Counted from the stretch's first letter, positions 24,526 to 35,200 are shown. The stretch: DNA of 64,000 bases from Microbulbifer sediminum (GCF_021729035.1 NZ_JAJSAP010000003.1:372001-436000); one strand, 5' to 3'. A program made the numbers and translations. Notes: a model not told the origin generated them from the letters alone.

Positions 24526-26652
24526 ATGTACAAGTCCAACAAACTCGCGCTGGCCGTGGCCGGCACCCTGACCATTTCCGCCACATTCGCCCACGCACAG
24601 GAGCAGCAGGGCCAGGCCAGCTCCGCCCTGGAAGAGGTGAACGTCACCGTCTCGCCGCTGGACAAGCCCGCCGACGCCGTGGCCGCGCCGGTCTCGGTGC
24701 TGGCCGGCGACGAGCTGCGCGACAAGGCCGCCGCCACCCTGGGTGACACCCTCAAGGACCAGCTGGGCGTGGCCAACGCCTCCTTCGGCGGCGGCGTGGG
24801 CCTGCCCGTGATCCGCGGCCAGTCCGCCAACCGGGTGAAGGTCCTGAACGACAACCTGGACGTGGCCGACGCCTCCAACACCAGCGCCGACCACGCCAGC
24901 AGCGTGGAGGCCCTGCTGGCCAAGCGCATCGAGATCCTGCGCGGCCCGGCCGCCCTGCGCTACGGCAGTGGCGCCATCGGCGGCGTGGTGAACGTGATCG
25001 ACGGCCGCATCCCCACCGAAGTGCCGGAGGAACTCGAGGGCGCGCTGGAAATGCGCCACGACACCGGCAACGAACAGGATGCCGGCGTCTTCCGCCTGGG
25101 TGGCGGCGCGGGCCAGCTGGCCTGGTACCTGGACGGCACCTACCGCGAGAACGGCGATACCCGGATCCCCGGCCTGGCCATCCGCCACCACGAGGAGGAA
25201 CCCCACGCCGGCGAGGCAGCCGCCGCAGAGGAGGAGTTCAACACCGACGGCTACGTGGGCAACACCCGCGGCCGCGGCCACAGCTACAGCGGCGGCGCCT
25301 CCTGGATCACCGACAGCGGCTTCATCGGCCTGTCGGTGAACAAGACCGGCAAGAACTACGGCATCCCCTTCGGCACCCACGCCCACGAGGAGGAAGTGCA
25401 CGCGGGCGAGACCGCCGAGGAGCACGCAGCCCACGCCGGTGAGGAAGAGGGCCCGGAGGCCGTGCGCATCGACATGGCCCAGACCCGCTACGACCTGAAG
25501 GGCGAGCACCGCTTCGACGACGATTACTGGGACAAGGTCACCTTCCGCCTGGGCCACAACGACTACCAGCACGTGGAACTGGAAGAGGGCGAGCCCGGCA
25601 CCCGCTTTACCAACGACGCCTGGGAGAGCCGCATCGAGCTGACCCACGACGACGGCGGCCCCTGGCGCGGCGCCTACGGCCTGCAGCTGTCCGACAAGGA
25701 CTTCTCCGCCATCGGGGACGAGGCCTTTATCCAGCCCTCCAACACCCGCAGCGCCGGCGCCTTCGTGATGAAGGAGCGCAGCTGGGCCGACTGGCACCTG
25801 GACCTGGGCGGCCGTGTCGAGCGGGTGGAAGTGAGCCCGGAACTCGGTGACGACCGCGACTTCAACCTGGCCAGCGCCAGCGCCTCGCTGCAGTACTTCC
25901 TGGCCGAGCACCAGCATGTGAGCCTGGGCGTGACCAGTGCCGAGCGCGCGCCGGTGGCCGAGGAGCTCTACGCCAACGGCGCCCACCTGGCGGAATCGCG
26001 CTTTATCCTCGGCAACGATGACCTGGACACCGAGAACTCCATCAACTGGGAGCTGGGCTACCACCACCACAACGAGGAGGCCAGCGGCTGGCACGCCGCG
26101 CGGGTGGAGGCCAACCTGTTCTACAACCAGGTGAGCGACTACATCTACGCCCAGAACACCGGCGAGGAAGACCTGGAGAGCGAGTTCCCCATCTACGCCT
26201 ACGCCAACCGCGACGCCACCTTCTACGGCGCCGAGGCCTCGGTGAAATTCCCGCTGGCCGGCGGCCACTTCCTCACCCTGTTCGGCGACAGCGTACGCGC
26301 GCAGTTCGATGACACCCTGATCCCAGGTGAAAGCCGGGACGTGCCGCGCCTGCCGCCGCTGCGCACCGGCCTGGCCCTGGGCGGCGACTACAGCCAGTGG
26401 AACTGGGAGTGGCGCACCACCCACGCCTTCGACCAGGACCACCCGGGCGCCTTCGAGGAAGAGACCGACGGCTACACCCGCATGGACCTGACCGCGCGCT
26501 ACAACCTGCAGGTAGGCGGCAGCGATGCGGTGCTGTTCGCCAGCGCCCGCAACCTGCTGGACGAGGAGATCCGCAACTCCACCTCGCTGCTGCGGGATTT
26601 CGCCCCGGCAGCGGGCCGCAGCGTCGAGGCCGGCGTGCGCTTCCTGTTCTGA
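24526..26652 (+). CDS. znuD: TonB-dependent outer-membrane receptor, ZnuD-like
   Basis: The 708-residue protein has a signal peptide (to about residue 24), a plug domain (about 38-165: PVIRGQSANRVKVLNDN and IEILRGPAALRYGSGAIGGVVNVIDG) and a 22-strand-type barrel ending in GVRFLF. Two loops are rich in His and Glu (about 220-237 and 285-310). In the Neisseria zinc receptor ZnuD such loops capture Zn2+. Together with the small His/Cys gene upstream, zinc import is the best call; copper or heme remain possible. Codon use is strongly biased to C/G-ending codons. Confidence 0.8.
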   Translation: MYKSNKLALAVAGTLTISATFAHAQEQQGQASSALEEVNVTVSPLDKPADAVAAPVSVLAGDELRDKAAATLGDTLKDQLGVANASFGGGVGLPVIRGQSANRVKVLNDNLDVADASNTSADHASSVEALLAKRIEILRGPAALRYGSGAIGGVVNVIDGRIPTEVPEELEGALEMRHDTGNEQDAGVFRLGGGAGQLAWYLDGTYRENGDTRIPGLAIRHHEEEPHAGEAAAAEEEFNTDGYVGNTRGRGHSYSGGASWITDSGFIGLSVNKTGKNYGIPFGTHAHEEEVHAGETAEEHAAHAGEEEGPEAVRIDMAQTRYDLKGEHRFDDDYWDKVTFRLGHNDYQHVELEEGEPGTRFTNDAWESRIELTHDDGGPWRGAYGLQLSDKDFSAIGDEAFIQPSNTRSAGAFVMKERSWADWHLDLGGRVERVEVSPELGDDRDFNLASASASLQYFLAEHQHVSLGVTSAERAPVAEELYANGAHLAESRFILGNDDLDTENSINWELGYHHHNEEASGWHAARVEANLFYNQVSDYIYAQNTGEEDLESEFPIYAYANRDATFYGAEASVKFPLAGGHFLTLFGDSVRAQFDDTLIPGESRDVPRLPPLRTGLALGGDYSQWNWEWRTTHAFDQDHPGAFEEETDGYTRMDLTARYNLQVGGSDAVLFASARNLLDEEIRNSTSLLRDFAPAAGRSVEAGVRFLF

Positions 26653-26915
26653 TCCCCCCTTAGCTCCTGGACCCGGAGCCCGCCCGGCCGTCGCGAAAAA
26701 CCGCGCGGCCGGGCGGAACCTTTTCCTACCCGGGGGCGCGAGCCGTTGTCGCGCTTCCCTTCCTGCGACCAGTTTCGTATCCGCCGGAACCGTTTTTTCC
26801 TACAATTGCCCCACCATTTGAAGAAGTACGCGCAGCGGCAGCGGTGCGGCGACCGACCCCGGCGCCCCCTGCAGCCCGCTGCCCGCCACAGAAAATAACA
26901 GGGATCACCCACCCC

Positions 26916-28961
26916 ATGGCCTGGATCAAGAACACACTGATATTCCTGCTGATCGTTCTCCTGCTGCTGGCCGGTGCCGCCGCCTGGTTGCTGGGGGGCA
27001 TCGACATCAATCGCTACAAGCCGCAACTGGAGCAAATGGCCGCCAAGCAGGGCGTGGCCCTGAAGCTGGATGGCGATATCGGCTGGCAGCTGTGGCCCAG
27101 CCTGGCGCTGGAACTGCAGGGCGTGCAGCTGGCACCGCTGCCGGTGCCGGACCAGCCGCTGGTGAAGGCCGACCGCATCGCCGTGGGCGTGGCGGTCATG
27201 CCGCTGCTGAAAAAGCGCATCGAGGCGCAGGAGATCGTCCTGCTGGGCCCGCAGATCGACCTGAAGGTGGATGAGTCCGGCAAGGGCAACTGGGAACTGC
27301 TGACCGAGGCCATGGAGGCGAAGCGCGAGGCCCAGGCCGAGGAACCGCCGCAGCTGGAAGTGGAGCCTGAGAAAGAGCCCGGCGCCCAGGACCTGAAGCT
27401 GGCGCTGGAGAAACTGCGCATCGAGGACGGCGTGATCCGCTATGCAGATGCCAAGGCCAAGACCGAGTACACCGTGGAGAAGCTCAGCGTCTCTGCCGAC
27501 AACCTGGTGCCCGGCGGCGATGCCGGCCAGATCAAGGCCACCGCCGAAGTCACCGGCAGCGCCCTGAAGCAGCCGGTGACCCTGGATATCGACAGCACCC
27601 TGGCAGTGGACGAGGGCCTCAACGGCCTGCGCCTGCAGCCGCTGGAGTTCCGCGCCGAGAGCGGCGCGGCCGCCGCCAAGCTCTACCTGCGCGGCCACGT
27701 GCGCCGCAGCGCCGACGACCAGCCCTGGCAGCTGCAGTTCACCATGAACGCCGAGGCCAACCCGCTGCGCCCGTGGCTGGAAGTCACCGGCACCGAGCTG
27801 GTGACCCAGAGCGGCTCCGCGCTGCAGAAGTTCAGCATGGAGACCAGCATCGAGGGCACCGAGAAAGAGATCAACCTGACGCCGCTGCAACTGCAGCTGG
27901 ACGAGACCGTGTTCTCCGGCAGCGGCCAGCTGCGCAATGCCGAGATCCCCGGCATCGACCTGACCCTGCGCGGCGGCGCCCTGGTGCTGGACGACTACCT
28001 GCCGCCGCCCTCGCCGCAGGCAGAGGAGCAGCCCGCGCAGGAGACCGCGCCCGCCGAGCCGGTGGAGCTGCCGCTCGCTGCCATGCGCGGCTTCAGCGCC
28101 AATATCGAGCTGGCCCTGGAGCGCCTCAACGCCCTGGAACTGCAGCTGGACGCCCCGCTGCTGCGCCTGAACATCGACAACGGCCTGTACCAGCTGCAGG
28201 AGCTGAGCGCCGACATCTACGACGGCGAGTTCAGCACCAACGGCCAGTTCAACGCCCGCGGCCAGACCGCCACCGGCGAGGTCACCGGCGGCCTCGTGGG
28301 CGTGGAGATCTCCAAGGTGCAGCAGGTGCTGTTCCCCAGCGACCGGGTACAGGTCTCCGGCAAGTCCACCATCAACTGGGCCGCCCGGACCAGGGGCAAG
28401 ACCGACCAGGACCTGCAGAAAAACCTGCGCGCCGCGGTACAGGTATCCAGCCAGCAGCTGGCCCTGGCGCCGTTCAACCTGGAAAAGGGCATGTGCCAGC
28501 TGGTGAGCTTCGTCGAGAAGACCCCGATGACACAGCAGGACTGGCCCGCCCAGACCCGCCTGCAGGACCTGCGGGTGAACATCCAGGTTGAGGGCGACCA
28601 GGTGAAGGTGCAGGAAATCCTCGCCGGGGTGGAGAACATCGCGCTGACCGGCGACGGCAAAGTGGACCTGGAAAAGGCCGACTTCGACTTCGCCCTGGGC
28701 CTGTCGCTCACCGGCGAGCGCACCTCCGACAGCGGCTGCAGCGTGCAGAACGACCGCTGGCGCAACCGCCCGCTGCCCCTGCGCTGCAAGGACACCTTCG
28801 CCGACGCCGGCATCGGCAGCTGCAAGCCCGACAGCCGCCGCACCGACGACCTGCTGCGCGAGGAGCTGAAGCACAAGGCCGAGAAGAAGTACGGCGAAAA
28901 GGTGGAGAAGAAAGTCGACGAACTGAAAGAGAAATTCAAAGGCCTCTTCAAGCGCGACTGA
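26916..28961 (+). CDS. asmA: AsmA-family protein
   Basis: The 681-residue protein has an N-terminal membrane anchor (about 6-27), then the AsmA start (INRYKPQLEQMAAKQGVALKLDGDIGWQLWPSLALELQGV). A long beta-rich body follows, with the C-terminal AsmA_2-like part (GVEISKVQQVLFPSDRVQVSGKSTINWAARTRG) and a lysine-rich coiled tail. AsmA-like proteins bridge the periplasm and are thought to carry phospholipid to the outer membrane. ATG at 26916 has AGGGA upstream. A strong terminator follows. Confidence 0.88.
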   Translation: MAWIKNTLIFLLIVLLLLAGAAAWLLGGIDINRYKPQLEQMAAKQGVALKLDGDIGWQLWPSLALELQGVQLAPLPVPDQPLVKADRIAVGVAVMPLLKKRIEAQEIVLLGPQIDLKVDESGKGNWELLTEAMEAKREAQAEEPPQLEVEPEKEPGAQDLKLALEKLRIEDGVIRYADAKAKTEYTVEKLSVSADNLVPGGDAGQIKATAEVTGSALKQPVTLDIDSTLAVDEGLNGLRLQPLEFRAESGAAAAKLYLRGHVRRSADDQPWQLQFTMNAEANPLRPWLEVTGTELVTQSGSALQKFSMETSIEGTEKEINLTPLQLQLDETVFSGSGQLRNAEIPGIDLTLRGGALVLDDYLPPPSPQAEEQPAQETAPAEPVELPLAAMRGFSANIELALERLNALELQLDAPLLRLNIDNGLYQLQELSADIYDGEFSTNGQFNARGQTATGEVTGGLVGVEISKVQQVLFPSDRVQVSGKSTINWAARTRGKTDQDLQKNLRAAVQVSSQQLALAPFNLEKGMCQLVSFVEKTPMTQQDWPAQTRLQDLRVNIQVEGDQVKVQEILAGVENIALTGDGKVDLEKADFDFALGLSLTGERTSDSGCSVQNDRWRNRPLPLRCKDTFADAGIGSCKPDSRRTDDLLREELKHKAEKKYGEKVEKKVDELKEKFKGLFKRD

Positions 28962-28986
28962 TCTCCCAGTCCATCCCTCAAGACTC

Positions 28987-29011
28987 AAAAGGGCCCCATT
29001 GGGCCCTTTTT
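28987..29011 (+). terminator. Rho-independent terminator after asmA
   Basis: AAAAGGGCCC (28987-28996) pairs perfectly with GGGCCCTTTT (29001-29010) around a CATT loop and runs into a T stretch. It lies 26 bases after the asmA stop. Confidence 0.9.
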
Positions 29012-29032
29012 CATTTCCGAATTACCACACCC

Positions 29033-29057
29033 CGCAGGAACGGCCGCCGGGCGCGAA
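29033..29057. repeat. REP-like element, diverged
   Basis: GCAGGAACGGCCGCCGGGCG follows the asmA terminator. It differs from the core at several bases. Confidence 0.45.
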
Positions 29058-29152
29058 CCCACCACACAGCCCCACAGCTGCGCCCCAAGCCAAGCCCCCA
29101 CCACCTCTGGTAAACTCCCCACACCCGCAGCAACCCCAAACCACCACCCGCG

Positions 29153-30277
29153 ATGTCCCCAACCCAATTCCACCAGGCCGTCCTCAAATGGTTCGACCGA
29201 CACGGCCGCAAGGACCTCCCCTGGCAGCAGGACATCAACCCCTACCGGGTGTGGGTATCGGAAATCATGCTGCAGCAGACCCAGGTCACCGCCGTCATCC
29301 CCTACTTCCAGCGCTTTATGGCCAGCTTCCCCACCCTGGCAGACCTGGCCGGCGCCTCCCAGGACCGGGTCCTGGCCCACTGGAGCGGCCTGGGCTACTA
29401 CGCCCGCGCCCGCAACCTGCACAAGTGCGCGCAGACGGTGATGGAAGAACACGGCGGGGAATTCCCCCGGGACGTGGCGGCACTGGCCAGCCTGCCCGGC
29501 ATCGGCCGCTCCACCGCCGGCGCCATCGCCAGCATCAGCATGGGCATCAACGCCCCCATCCTGGACGGCAACGTGAAACGGGTACTGGCCCGCTACCACG
29601 CCGTGGACGGCTGGCCCGGCCAGACCAGCGTGGCCAACGAACTCTGGGCCCTGGCCGAGGCCTACACCCCGACAAAGCGCTGTAACGACTACACCCAGGC
29701 CATGATGGACCTGGGCGCCACCGTCTGTACCCGCAGCAAACCCAAATGCGACGCCTGCCCCCTGGCCGGCGACTGCGTGGCCCACGCCCAGGGCAACCCC
29801 CAGGACTACCCGGGCAAGAAGCCCAAAAAAGAGAAACCGGTGCGCCTGGCCACCATGCTGCTGCTCGAGTGTGACGGCGACCTCTACCTGGAACAGCGCC
29901 CGCCCAGCGGCATCTGGGGCGGCCTGTGGGTACCGCCGCAGCTGGAAGGCGACGACGGCGGGGAGGCCAGCGCCCAGGAATGGCTGGCCGCGCAAGATAT
30001 CCAGGCCGGCCAGGTCCAGCCCCTGCCACCCATGCGCCACACCTTCACCCACTTCCACCTGGATATCAGCCCGGTGTGGATCCAGCTGGCCGACCGGGCC
30101 AGCCTCGAAGGCGCCCGGGTGACAGAGCCCGGCGGCGACTGGTATAAACTGCGCCAGCTCAACCGCCCCCGGGCGGCACAGGACCTGGGCCTGCCGGCCC
30201 CGATCGCCAAACTGGCCAGGCAGCTGGACGCTTTCCGCGCCCCGCTACTGGCCCAGGAAGATGCCACCGTCCTGTAG
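29153..30277 (+). CDS. mutY: A/G-specific adenine glycosylase
   Basis: The 374-residue protein has the helix-hairpin-helix [12 protein letters not shown] (114-125), catalytic Glu37 in [11 protein letters not shown] and Asp138 in LDGNVKRV. Its four iron-sulfur cysteines are at 192, 199, 202 and 208. A C-terminal NUDIX-like 8-oxoG recognition domain (about 226-350) completes it. It removes adenine opposite 8-oxoguanine. yggX follows, the usual mutY-yggX pair of gammaproteobacteria. Confidence 0.97.
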   Translation: MSPTQFHQAVLKWFDRHGRKDLPWQQDINPYRVWVSEIMLQQTQVTAVIPYFQRFMASFPTLADLAGASQDRVLAHWSGLGYYARARNLHKCAQTVMEEHGGEFPRDVAALASLPGIGRSTAGAIASISMGINAPILDGNVKRVLARYHAVDGWPGQTSVANELWALAEAYTPTKRCNDYTQAMMDLGATVCTRSKPKCDACPLAGDCVAHAQGNPQDYPGKKPKKEKPVRLATMLLLECDGDLYLEQRPPSGIWGGLWVPPQLEGDDGGEASAQEWLAAQDIQAGQVQPLPPMRHTFTHFHLDISPVWIQLADRASLEGARVTEPGGDWYKLRQLNRPRAAQDLGLPAPIAKLARQLDAFRAPLLAQEDATVL

Positions 30278-30297
30278 GAGCGGCCGCTGGCCGCGAA
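30273..30297. repeat. REP-like element
   Basis: GGAGCGGCCGCTGGCCGCGA overlaps the last codon of mutY and fills the gap before yggX. Confidence 0.65.
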
Positions 30298-30353
30298 AAC
30301 CCACGGAAGACACGGCCACGGCAAAACCAAATAACCCAACCCCGGAGACCAAC

Positions 30354-30629
30354 ATGTCCAGAACCGTATTCTGTCGCAAATACCAACAGGAACTCGAAGG
30401 CCTGGACGCGCCCCCCATGCCCGGCCCCAAGGGCCAGGAAATTTACGAGAACGTCTCCAAGAAAGCCTGGCAGGAGTGGATGGCCCACCAGACCATGCTC
30501 ATCAACGAAAAGCGCCTCAACATGATGGAACCCTCCACCCGCACCTACCTGGCGGAGCAGCGCGACAAGTTCCTGAGCGGCGAGAGCTACGATGAGGCCG
30601 AAGGCTACGTCCCCCCGGAAGAGCAGTAA
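30354..30629 (+). CDS. yggX: Probable Fe(2+)-trafficking protein
   Basis: The 91-residue protein starts [21 protein letters not shown] with the conserved Cys7 and includes [20 protein letters not shown], the YggX signature. It protects iron-sulfur enzymes from oxidative damage. ATG at 30354 has CCGGAG upstream; the longer open frame from 30261 contains a REP-like repeat and is not coding. It is co-directional with mutY. Confidence 0.96.
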   Translation: MSRTVFCRKYQQELEGLDAPPMPGPKGQEIYENVSKKAWQEWMAHQTMLINEKRLNMMEPSTRTYLAEQRDKFLSGESYDEAEGYVPPEEQ

Positions 30630-30746
30630 GCCCAATCCTGGAAAGCGGCTAGACTGAAAAGCGGGCGCTCACACCCCCTTATCGCCCCACCGGCGAAAAA
30701 ATAGTGAGCACTCGCTAACCGGAAAAACTAGCGTGCAATCAAGGGG

Positions 30747-30776
30747 TTGACTCTCTCATCCAGAGCGGGTTTAATA
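30747..30776 (+). promoter_or_regulatory. Promoter of tRNA-Phe
   Basis: TTGACT (30747-30752) and TTAATA (30771-30776) are 18 bases apart. They are followed by a GC-rich discriminator (CGCGCC), the mark of stringently controlled stable-RNA promoters, 40 bases before the tRNA. Confidence 0.6.
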
Positions 30777-30815
30777 CGCGCCTCGCGACGCAGGGGATAC
30801 CCCGCAAACAGCGAA

Positions 30816-30891
30816 GCCCGGATAGCTCAGTCGGTAGAGCAGGGGATTGAAAATCCCCGTGTCGGTGGTTCGATTCCGCCTCCGGGCACCA
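30816..30891 (+). tRNA. tRNA-Phe (GAA), 76 bases with encoded CCA
   Basis: The acceptor stem GCCCGGA pairs with TCCGGGC, and the D arm contains AGCTCAGTCGGTAGAGC. The anticodon loop TTGAAAA sits within GGGGA/TCCCC and reads GAA. The T arm contains GGTTCGATTCC, and the encoded CCA is at 30889-30891. A terminator follows ten bases later. Confidence 0.97.
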
Positions 30892-30900
30892 TATAAAACA

Positions 30901-30931
30901 AGCCTCACCCGAAAGGGTGGGGCTTTTTTTA
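30901..30931 (+). terminator. Rho-independent terminator of tRNA-Phe
   Basis: AGCCTCACCC pairs with GGGTGGGGCT (one G-T pair) around a GAAA tetraloop and ends in seven T residues. Confidence 0.92.
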
Positions 30932-30956
30932 TATCTATGCCCGGAGTCCGGATGAC

Positions 30957-31119
30957 AAAACGCCGGGAGCGTTTTGGTCTGCCGAAGGCACCCGAAGGGT
31001 CAAATGCATGGATGCATTTGAGACAGTACCACCGCGGTTCGACAAATTGCGAAAGCAATTTGAAACAAGCGCGCAGCGCGAAGCCCGCCAGGGTCACAAC
31101 AGCCCCTAGGCTGTTGTGA
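30957..31119. repeat. Cluster of at least six short hairpins after tRNA-Phe
   Basis: Consecutive perfect inverted repeats are: AAAACGC/GCGTTTT (30957-30975), TGCC/GGCA (30980-30990), ACCC/GGGT (30990-31000), CAAATGCAT/ATGCATTTG (31001-31020), CAAATTGC/GCAATTTG with a GAAA loop (31043-31062), and an 11-bp stem TCACAACAGCC/GGCTGTTGTGA with a CCTA loop (31094-31119). The palindrome ACCGCGGT lies at 31031-31038. Open frames across it are by-products of the repeats and the tRNA. Function unknown; it separates the core genome from the accessory region. The rest of the 512-base gap to 31403 shows nothing recognisable. Confidence 0.7.
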
Positions 31120-31403
31120 TTATTCCGCCCGTCCACTGCCCGCGCGGCTGCCATAACCCTTTCCACCACCTACTCGACCAGACGCGGCGGCGTCGGGCAA
31201 CGAGCGCGATAGCGCGAATCCCACCGAGAACAGTCCTCCGCAAAACCTGCCTCTGTTACTTCCTCTTTAACCCCCATCTTCTTAAATAGGCGCAGACCGG
31301 AGCTACGGTTTTTCGCAAGAGCTTGCCAAAAGCCCGAATGGTTACAAATAAAGCAGATAGCTAATAGAATACTCAAAAAGAAACAATAAGGTATTAGGCA
31401 ACT

Positions 31404-32120
31404 ATGCCAATTCACACTAATGCCAAAAAGGGTTTGCTCTTCCTCAGTGTCATACTACTTGTATATCAGCTAGGGGATGGAAGGCCCACCAATCCAGAAG
31501 GGCAGATATCTTTACCTTATATACCGGTCACACTGGATAAGCCCGAAGTGATCGGCTACCTCATATGGCTTCTTTTCTTTATCTACTGGTGGAGATTCTA
31601 TCTGGACGGCAGGGCTGTCTGGCAAAACCTCAAGCAGTCGGTCCAATTTAGTGCAGCTCGCGACTCATTCTTTGGCAAATACATCAAGAGAGAGAAGGGC
31701 CTGATCGATACGGACCACGAGGTTTTTTGGATAGAGAGCCTCCACCTACATATCGATCGATTCCTATCGTCTTGGACGATCAACGCAACAATTGAACGTC
31801 GTGTACCAGTGCATGGACGATCCAGTGGTGTCACACTTAAAGGTGAAGCCAAGCAAGAATATGATTGCCAGTTTGGATGGCATTACACCTTTCATAAGAT
31901 TTGGTATCTATTTCAAAATGCCTTAACTGCCCGACAGTTTTTCGATTCCGCACTTCCCCATGTTATCGCCATAGCGACGCTATATGTGTGGCATAACTAC
32001 TTGCTTGCGAACTGGCCAAGAGAAATGATATTTGTCGGAATTATTGCAGCTGTGATTATATTCAGTAGAGGTGCTCAAGAGCTTACTGACTTTTTTGGGG
32101 CTTTTGATGAAAAGGGCTAA
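31404..32120 (+). CDS. Membrane protein of unknown function at the edge of the defence region
   Basis: The 238-residue protein has hydrophobic segments at about 9-20, 50-65, 183-198 and 206-222. Between them lies a soluble, aromatic- and His-rich central part of about 115 residues (DHEVFWIESLHLHIDRFL ... FGWHYTFHKIWYLF). GGTATTAGG precedes the ATG. Its GC content is far below that of the core genes, which suggests acquisition. No family was recognised. Two membrane hairpins flanking a cytoplasmic domain beside restriction systems make a defence role possible but unproven. Confidence 0.7.
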   Translation: MPIHTNAKKGLLFLSVILLVYQLGDGRPTNPEGQISLPYIPVTLDKPEVIGYLIWLLFFIYWWRFYLDGRAVWQNLKQSVQFSAARDSFFGKYIKREKGLIDTDHEVFWIESLHLHIDRFLSSWTINATIERRVPVHGRSSGVTLKGEAKQEYDCQFGWHYTFHKIWYLFQNALTARQFFDSALPHVIAIATLYVWHNYLLANWPREMIFVGIIAAVIIFSRGAQELTDFFGAFDEKG

Positions 32121-32282
32121 TCCGCCAAAGAGTCTACTTCTCCACTTCCAGACGATCCCTTTTTGCTTCATCTTGCCGAGTTACGACAAGATGAAGCAAA
32201 AAGAGAGTCTTGTGTAAAGATATCGTTTTACATGGTTTTACTTTTGCGCCAGGCGCACATTGGCTCAGCAAGCAAACCCCTA

Positions 32283-35200
32283 CTAAGCCAACTGATATTT
32301 TTTAAAATTCTCCGCCTGCTCAAAAATCTCCTTATAAACCTCATCCCGATCAACCGGCGGATACCCCTTCTTAGCCAGCACTAAGATCAGATCGACTTTC
32401 AGCTCCGCCTTAATGTCATCACGCTGATTCCAGTCCGTATACTTAGCCTTATCGTCCACCACCCCTTTTACTTCTTTCGAAAGCTCCAGGAGCTTATCCT
32501 CCGGATAGCTAAAGTCGTACTTGGCAGCCAACTTTTTCAGAATGTCGTAAAAAGCCTTCTCTTCCAGATCAATCCCGAGATCACTGAAGGATTCCTTCTC
32601 TTTCTTCAATGCCTGAATCAGGTCAATAATTTCCTCGGAGAAATCGTCGAGGACATTACTTACGAGCACATCATCTTCTTTGCGCTCGTTGTAGTGATCC
32701 ACCAGCTTGCGGAACTTCTCGGAGAAATCCATCCCCTTTGTTTTGTTGATCTTCTTGAAGTCCTCGATGGCCTGAGCCAGAAGCTTCTGTAGCAGCTTGA
32801 TCTTGGTATTGGGCAGTTTGATCTTCTCGATCTTGGCCAGGTAGTCGTCGGCGAAGATATCCGTCTCGCCGGATTCGTCTTCGCCCAGCTTGAATATCTC
32901 CTCCACTCCGTCGGCCTTCAGCGCTTCGGCGATCATCTCGCGCACGCGGGCGTTCATCTGCGCCACGTCGGGGGCGTCACCCTTGATGAGCTTGAACACA
33001 ATGGAGCGCACGGCAAGGTAAAAGTGGATTAGATCGCGTTCGGCCTGGTTGATGCGGTCGGAGCCACAACAGATGTCGTAAGCGGCCTTGAGGCGTTTTA
33101 CCAGCGCCATAAAGCGCTTTTCGATCTTGTCGGTGAGCTGCACATACTCGGCGGCCATATTCAGGCAGTTGAGCTGCTCTAGCGGGCTGCCAGTGAAGTA
33201 GGGCTTACTGTCGAACTTATGGAAGATCTTGTTCAGAAGATCTAGGTGATCCTTGACCACGATAACGGACTGGGCAATCTCCTCGATATTCTGCTGGTCG
33301 GCCTTGTTGTAGTGGGCCAGGGCCAGATTCATCTGCTTTTTGATGCCGATGTAGTCCACCACCAGGCCCTTGTCCTTGCCCTCGTACTTGCGGTTGACGC
33401 GGGAGATGGTCTGGATCAGGTTGTGGCGCTGGATGGGTTTGTCGATATAGATGGTATCAAGGAAGGGCACATCGAAGCCGGTGAGCCACATATCCACCAC
33501 AATGGCGATCTTGAAGTTGGACTTGGGGTTCTTGAACTGGCGATCCAGCTCCTTGCGGTACTCCTTGGTACCCAGCATGTCATAGAGCGCTTTGTCGTCG
33601 TCCTTGCCGCGGGTCATGATCATTTTGATCTGTTCCATGGGCTTGATCTCTTTGCGCTCCCTGTCGGTGAGCTCCGCGCCCTGTTCCGCGGCCAGCACCT
33701 CATTCCACTGCGGGCGCAGCGCGATCACTTCCTGCCAGAAGCGGTAGGCGATCTCGCGGCTGCTGCACACGAACATCGCCTTGCCCTTGATGGTGGCGCC
33801 CTCTTCTAGGCGCTGCTCGTAGTGGTGCACGAAGTCGCTGGCCAGCGCCTTGATACGGTCCGGGTCGCCGAGGATCGCATTCATATTGGCACTGGCCTTC
33901 TTGCTCTCCTCGATCTGGTAGTCGCTGGTGCCGGCCTCGGCGCACTCGGCGTAGTAGTCCTCGATCTCCCTGAGCTTGTCGTTGTCCAGCATCACCTTGG
34001 CGGCGCGGCCTTCGTAGACGATGCGCACGGTGATCTCGTCTTTTACCGACTCCGTCATGGTGTAGCTGTCCACCACCTCGCCGAACACATCCAGGGTGGC
34101 GTCGATGGGGGTACCGGTAAAGCCCACGTAAGTGGCGTTGGGCAGCGAGTCGTGCAGGTACTTGGCGAAGCCGTAGGTGCGCTTGACGCCCTTTTCGGTG
34201 ACGCGCACCTTCTGATCCAGGTTGATCTGGCTGCGATGGGCCTCGTCGCTGATACAGATGACATTGGCGCGCTCGGTCAGCAGCTCGGTGTCTTCGGTGA
34301 ACTTGTGGATGGTGGTGAGGAACACGCCGCCGCTGTTGCGGCCCTTCAGCAGTTGTCGCAGGTGTTCGCGGCTCTCCACGCTCACCACATGCTGGTCGCC
34401 GATATAGCCCTTGGCGTTGGTGAACTGGCCCGAGAGCTGGTCGTCCAGATCGGTGCGGTCGGTGATCAACACGATGGTGGGGCTGGCGAACTCCACGCTC
34501 TTCATCAGCAGGCGCGTCAGGAACAGCATGGTGAAGCTTTTGCCACAGCCGGTGGCCCCGAAGTAGGTACCGCCCTTTCCGTCGCCATCCGGTTTGCGGT
34601 GCCGCAGGATGTTCTGGTACAGCCGGGTGGCGGCGTAGAACTGCGGGTAGCGGCAGACGATCTTGTCTTCGCGCTTGGACACATCCGGGAAGTAGACAAA
34701 ATGCCGGATCACCTCGCGCAGGCGCGCCTTGTCGAACAAACCCTCTAGCATGGTGTGCAGGGCGTTGATGCCGTCCTGTTCGATGGTTTCATCGCCGGTG
34801 ACCTTGCGCCAGGTGTAGAAGAAGTCGTAGGGGGCAAACAGCGAGCCCATACGCGAGTTGACGCCGTCACTGATTACGCACAGGGCGTTGTATTTCATCA
34901 GCGCGGGAATATCGCGCGCATAGCGGCTGGTGAGCTGCTTCCAGGCATCATAGATGGTGGCGTTTTCGCGGATGGCGCTTTTGAATTCGAACACCACCAG
35001 CGGCAGGCCGTTGATATACAGAATGGCATCGGGGATGCGCTTTTCCGTGCCCTCGATTTCCAACTGGCCCACCACCCGGCAGATATTGCGCTCGTGGTAA
35101 TCCGGCAGCTTCTGCGCCACCAGCGTTTCCACCTCGCCCTCGGCGGGGATGCGCTGCTCCGGCAGCCCTGCGTAGTCGATCAGCTGGATATACAGGTCTT

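Noticed and set aside
24061-28988. Two long antisense frames opposite the ZnuD-like receptor and asmA
   Set aside because: Codon bias of the real plus-strand genes keeps the antisense frame open; the products are Val/Gly/Leu-rich without domains.
30771-31169. Short frames crossing tRNA-Phe on both strands
   Set aside because: They translate the tRNA, its terminator and the hairpin cluster; this is a common misannotation next to tRNA genes.
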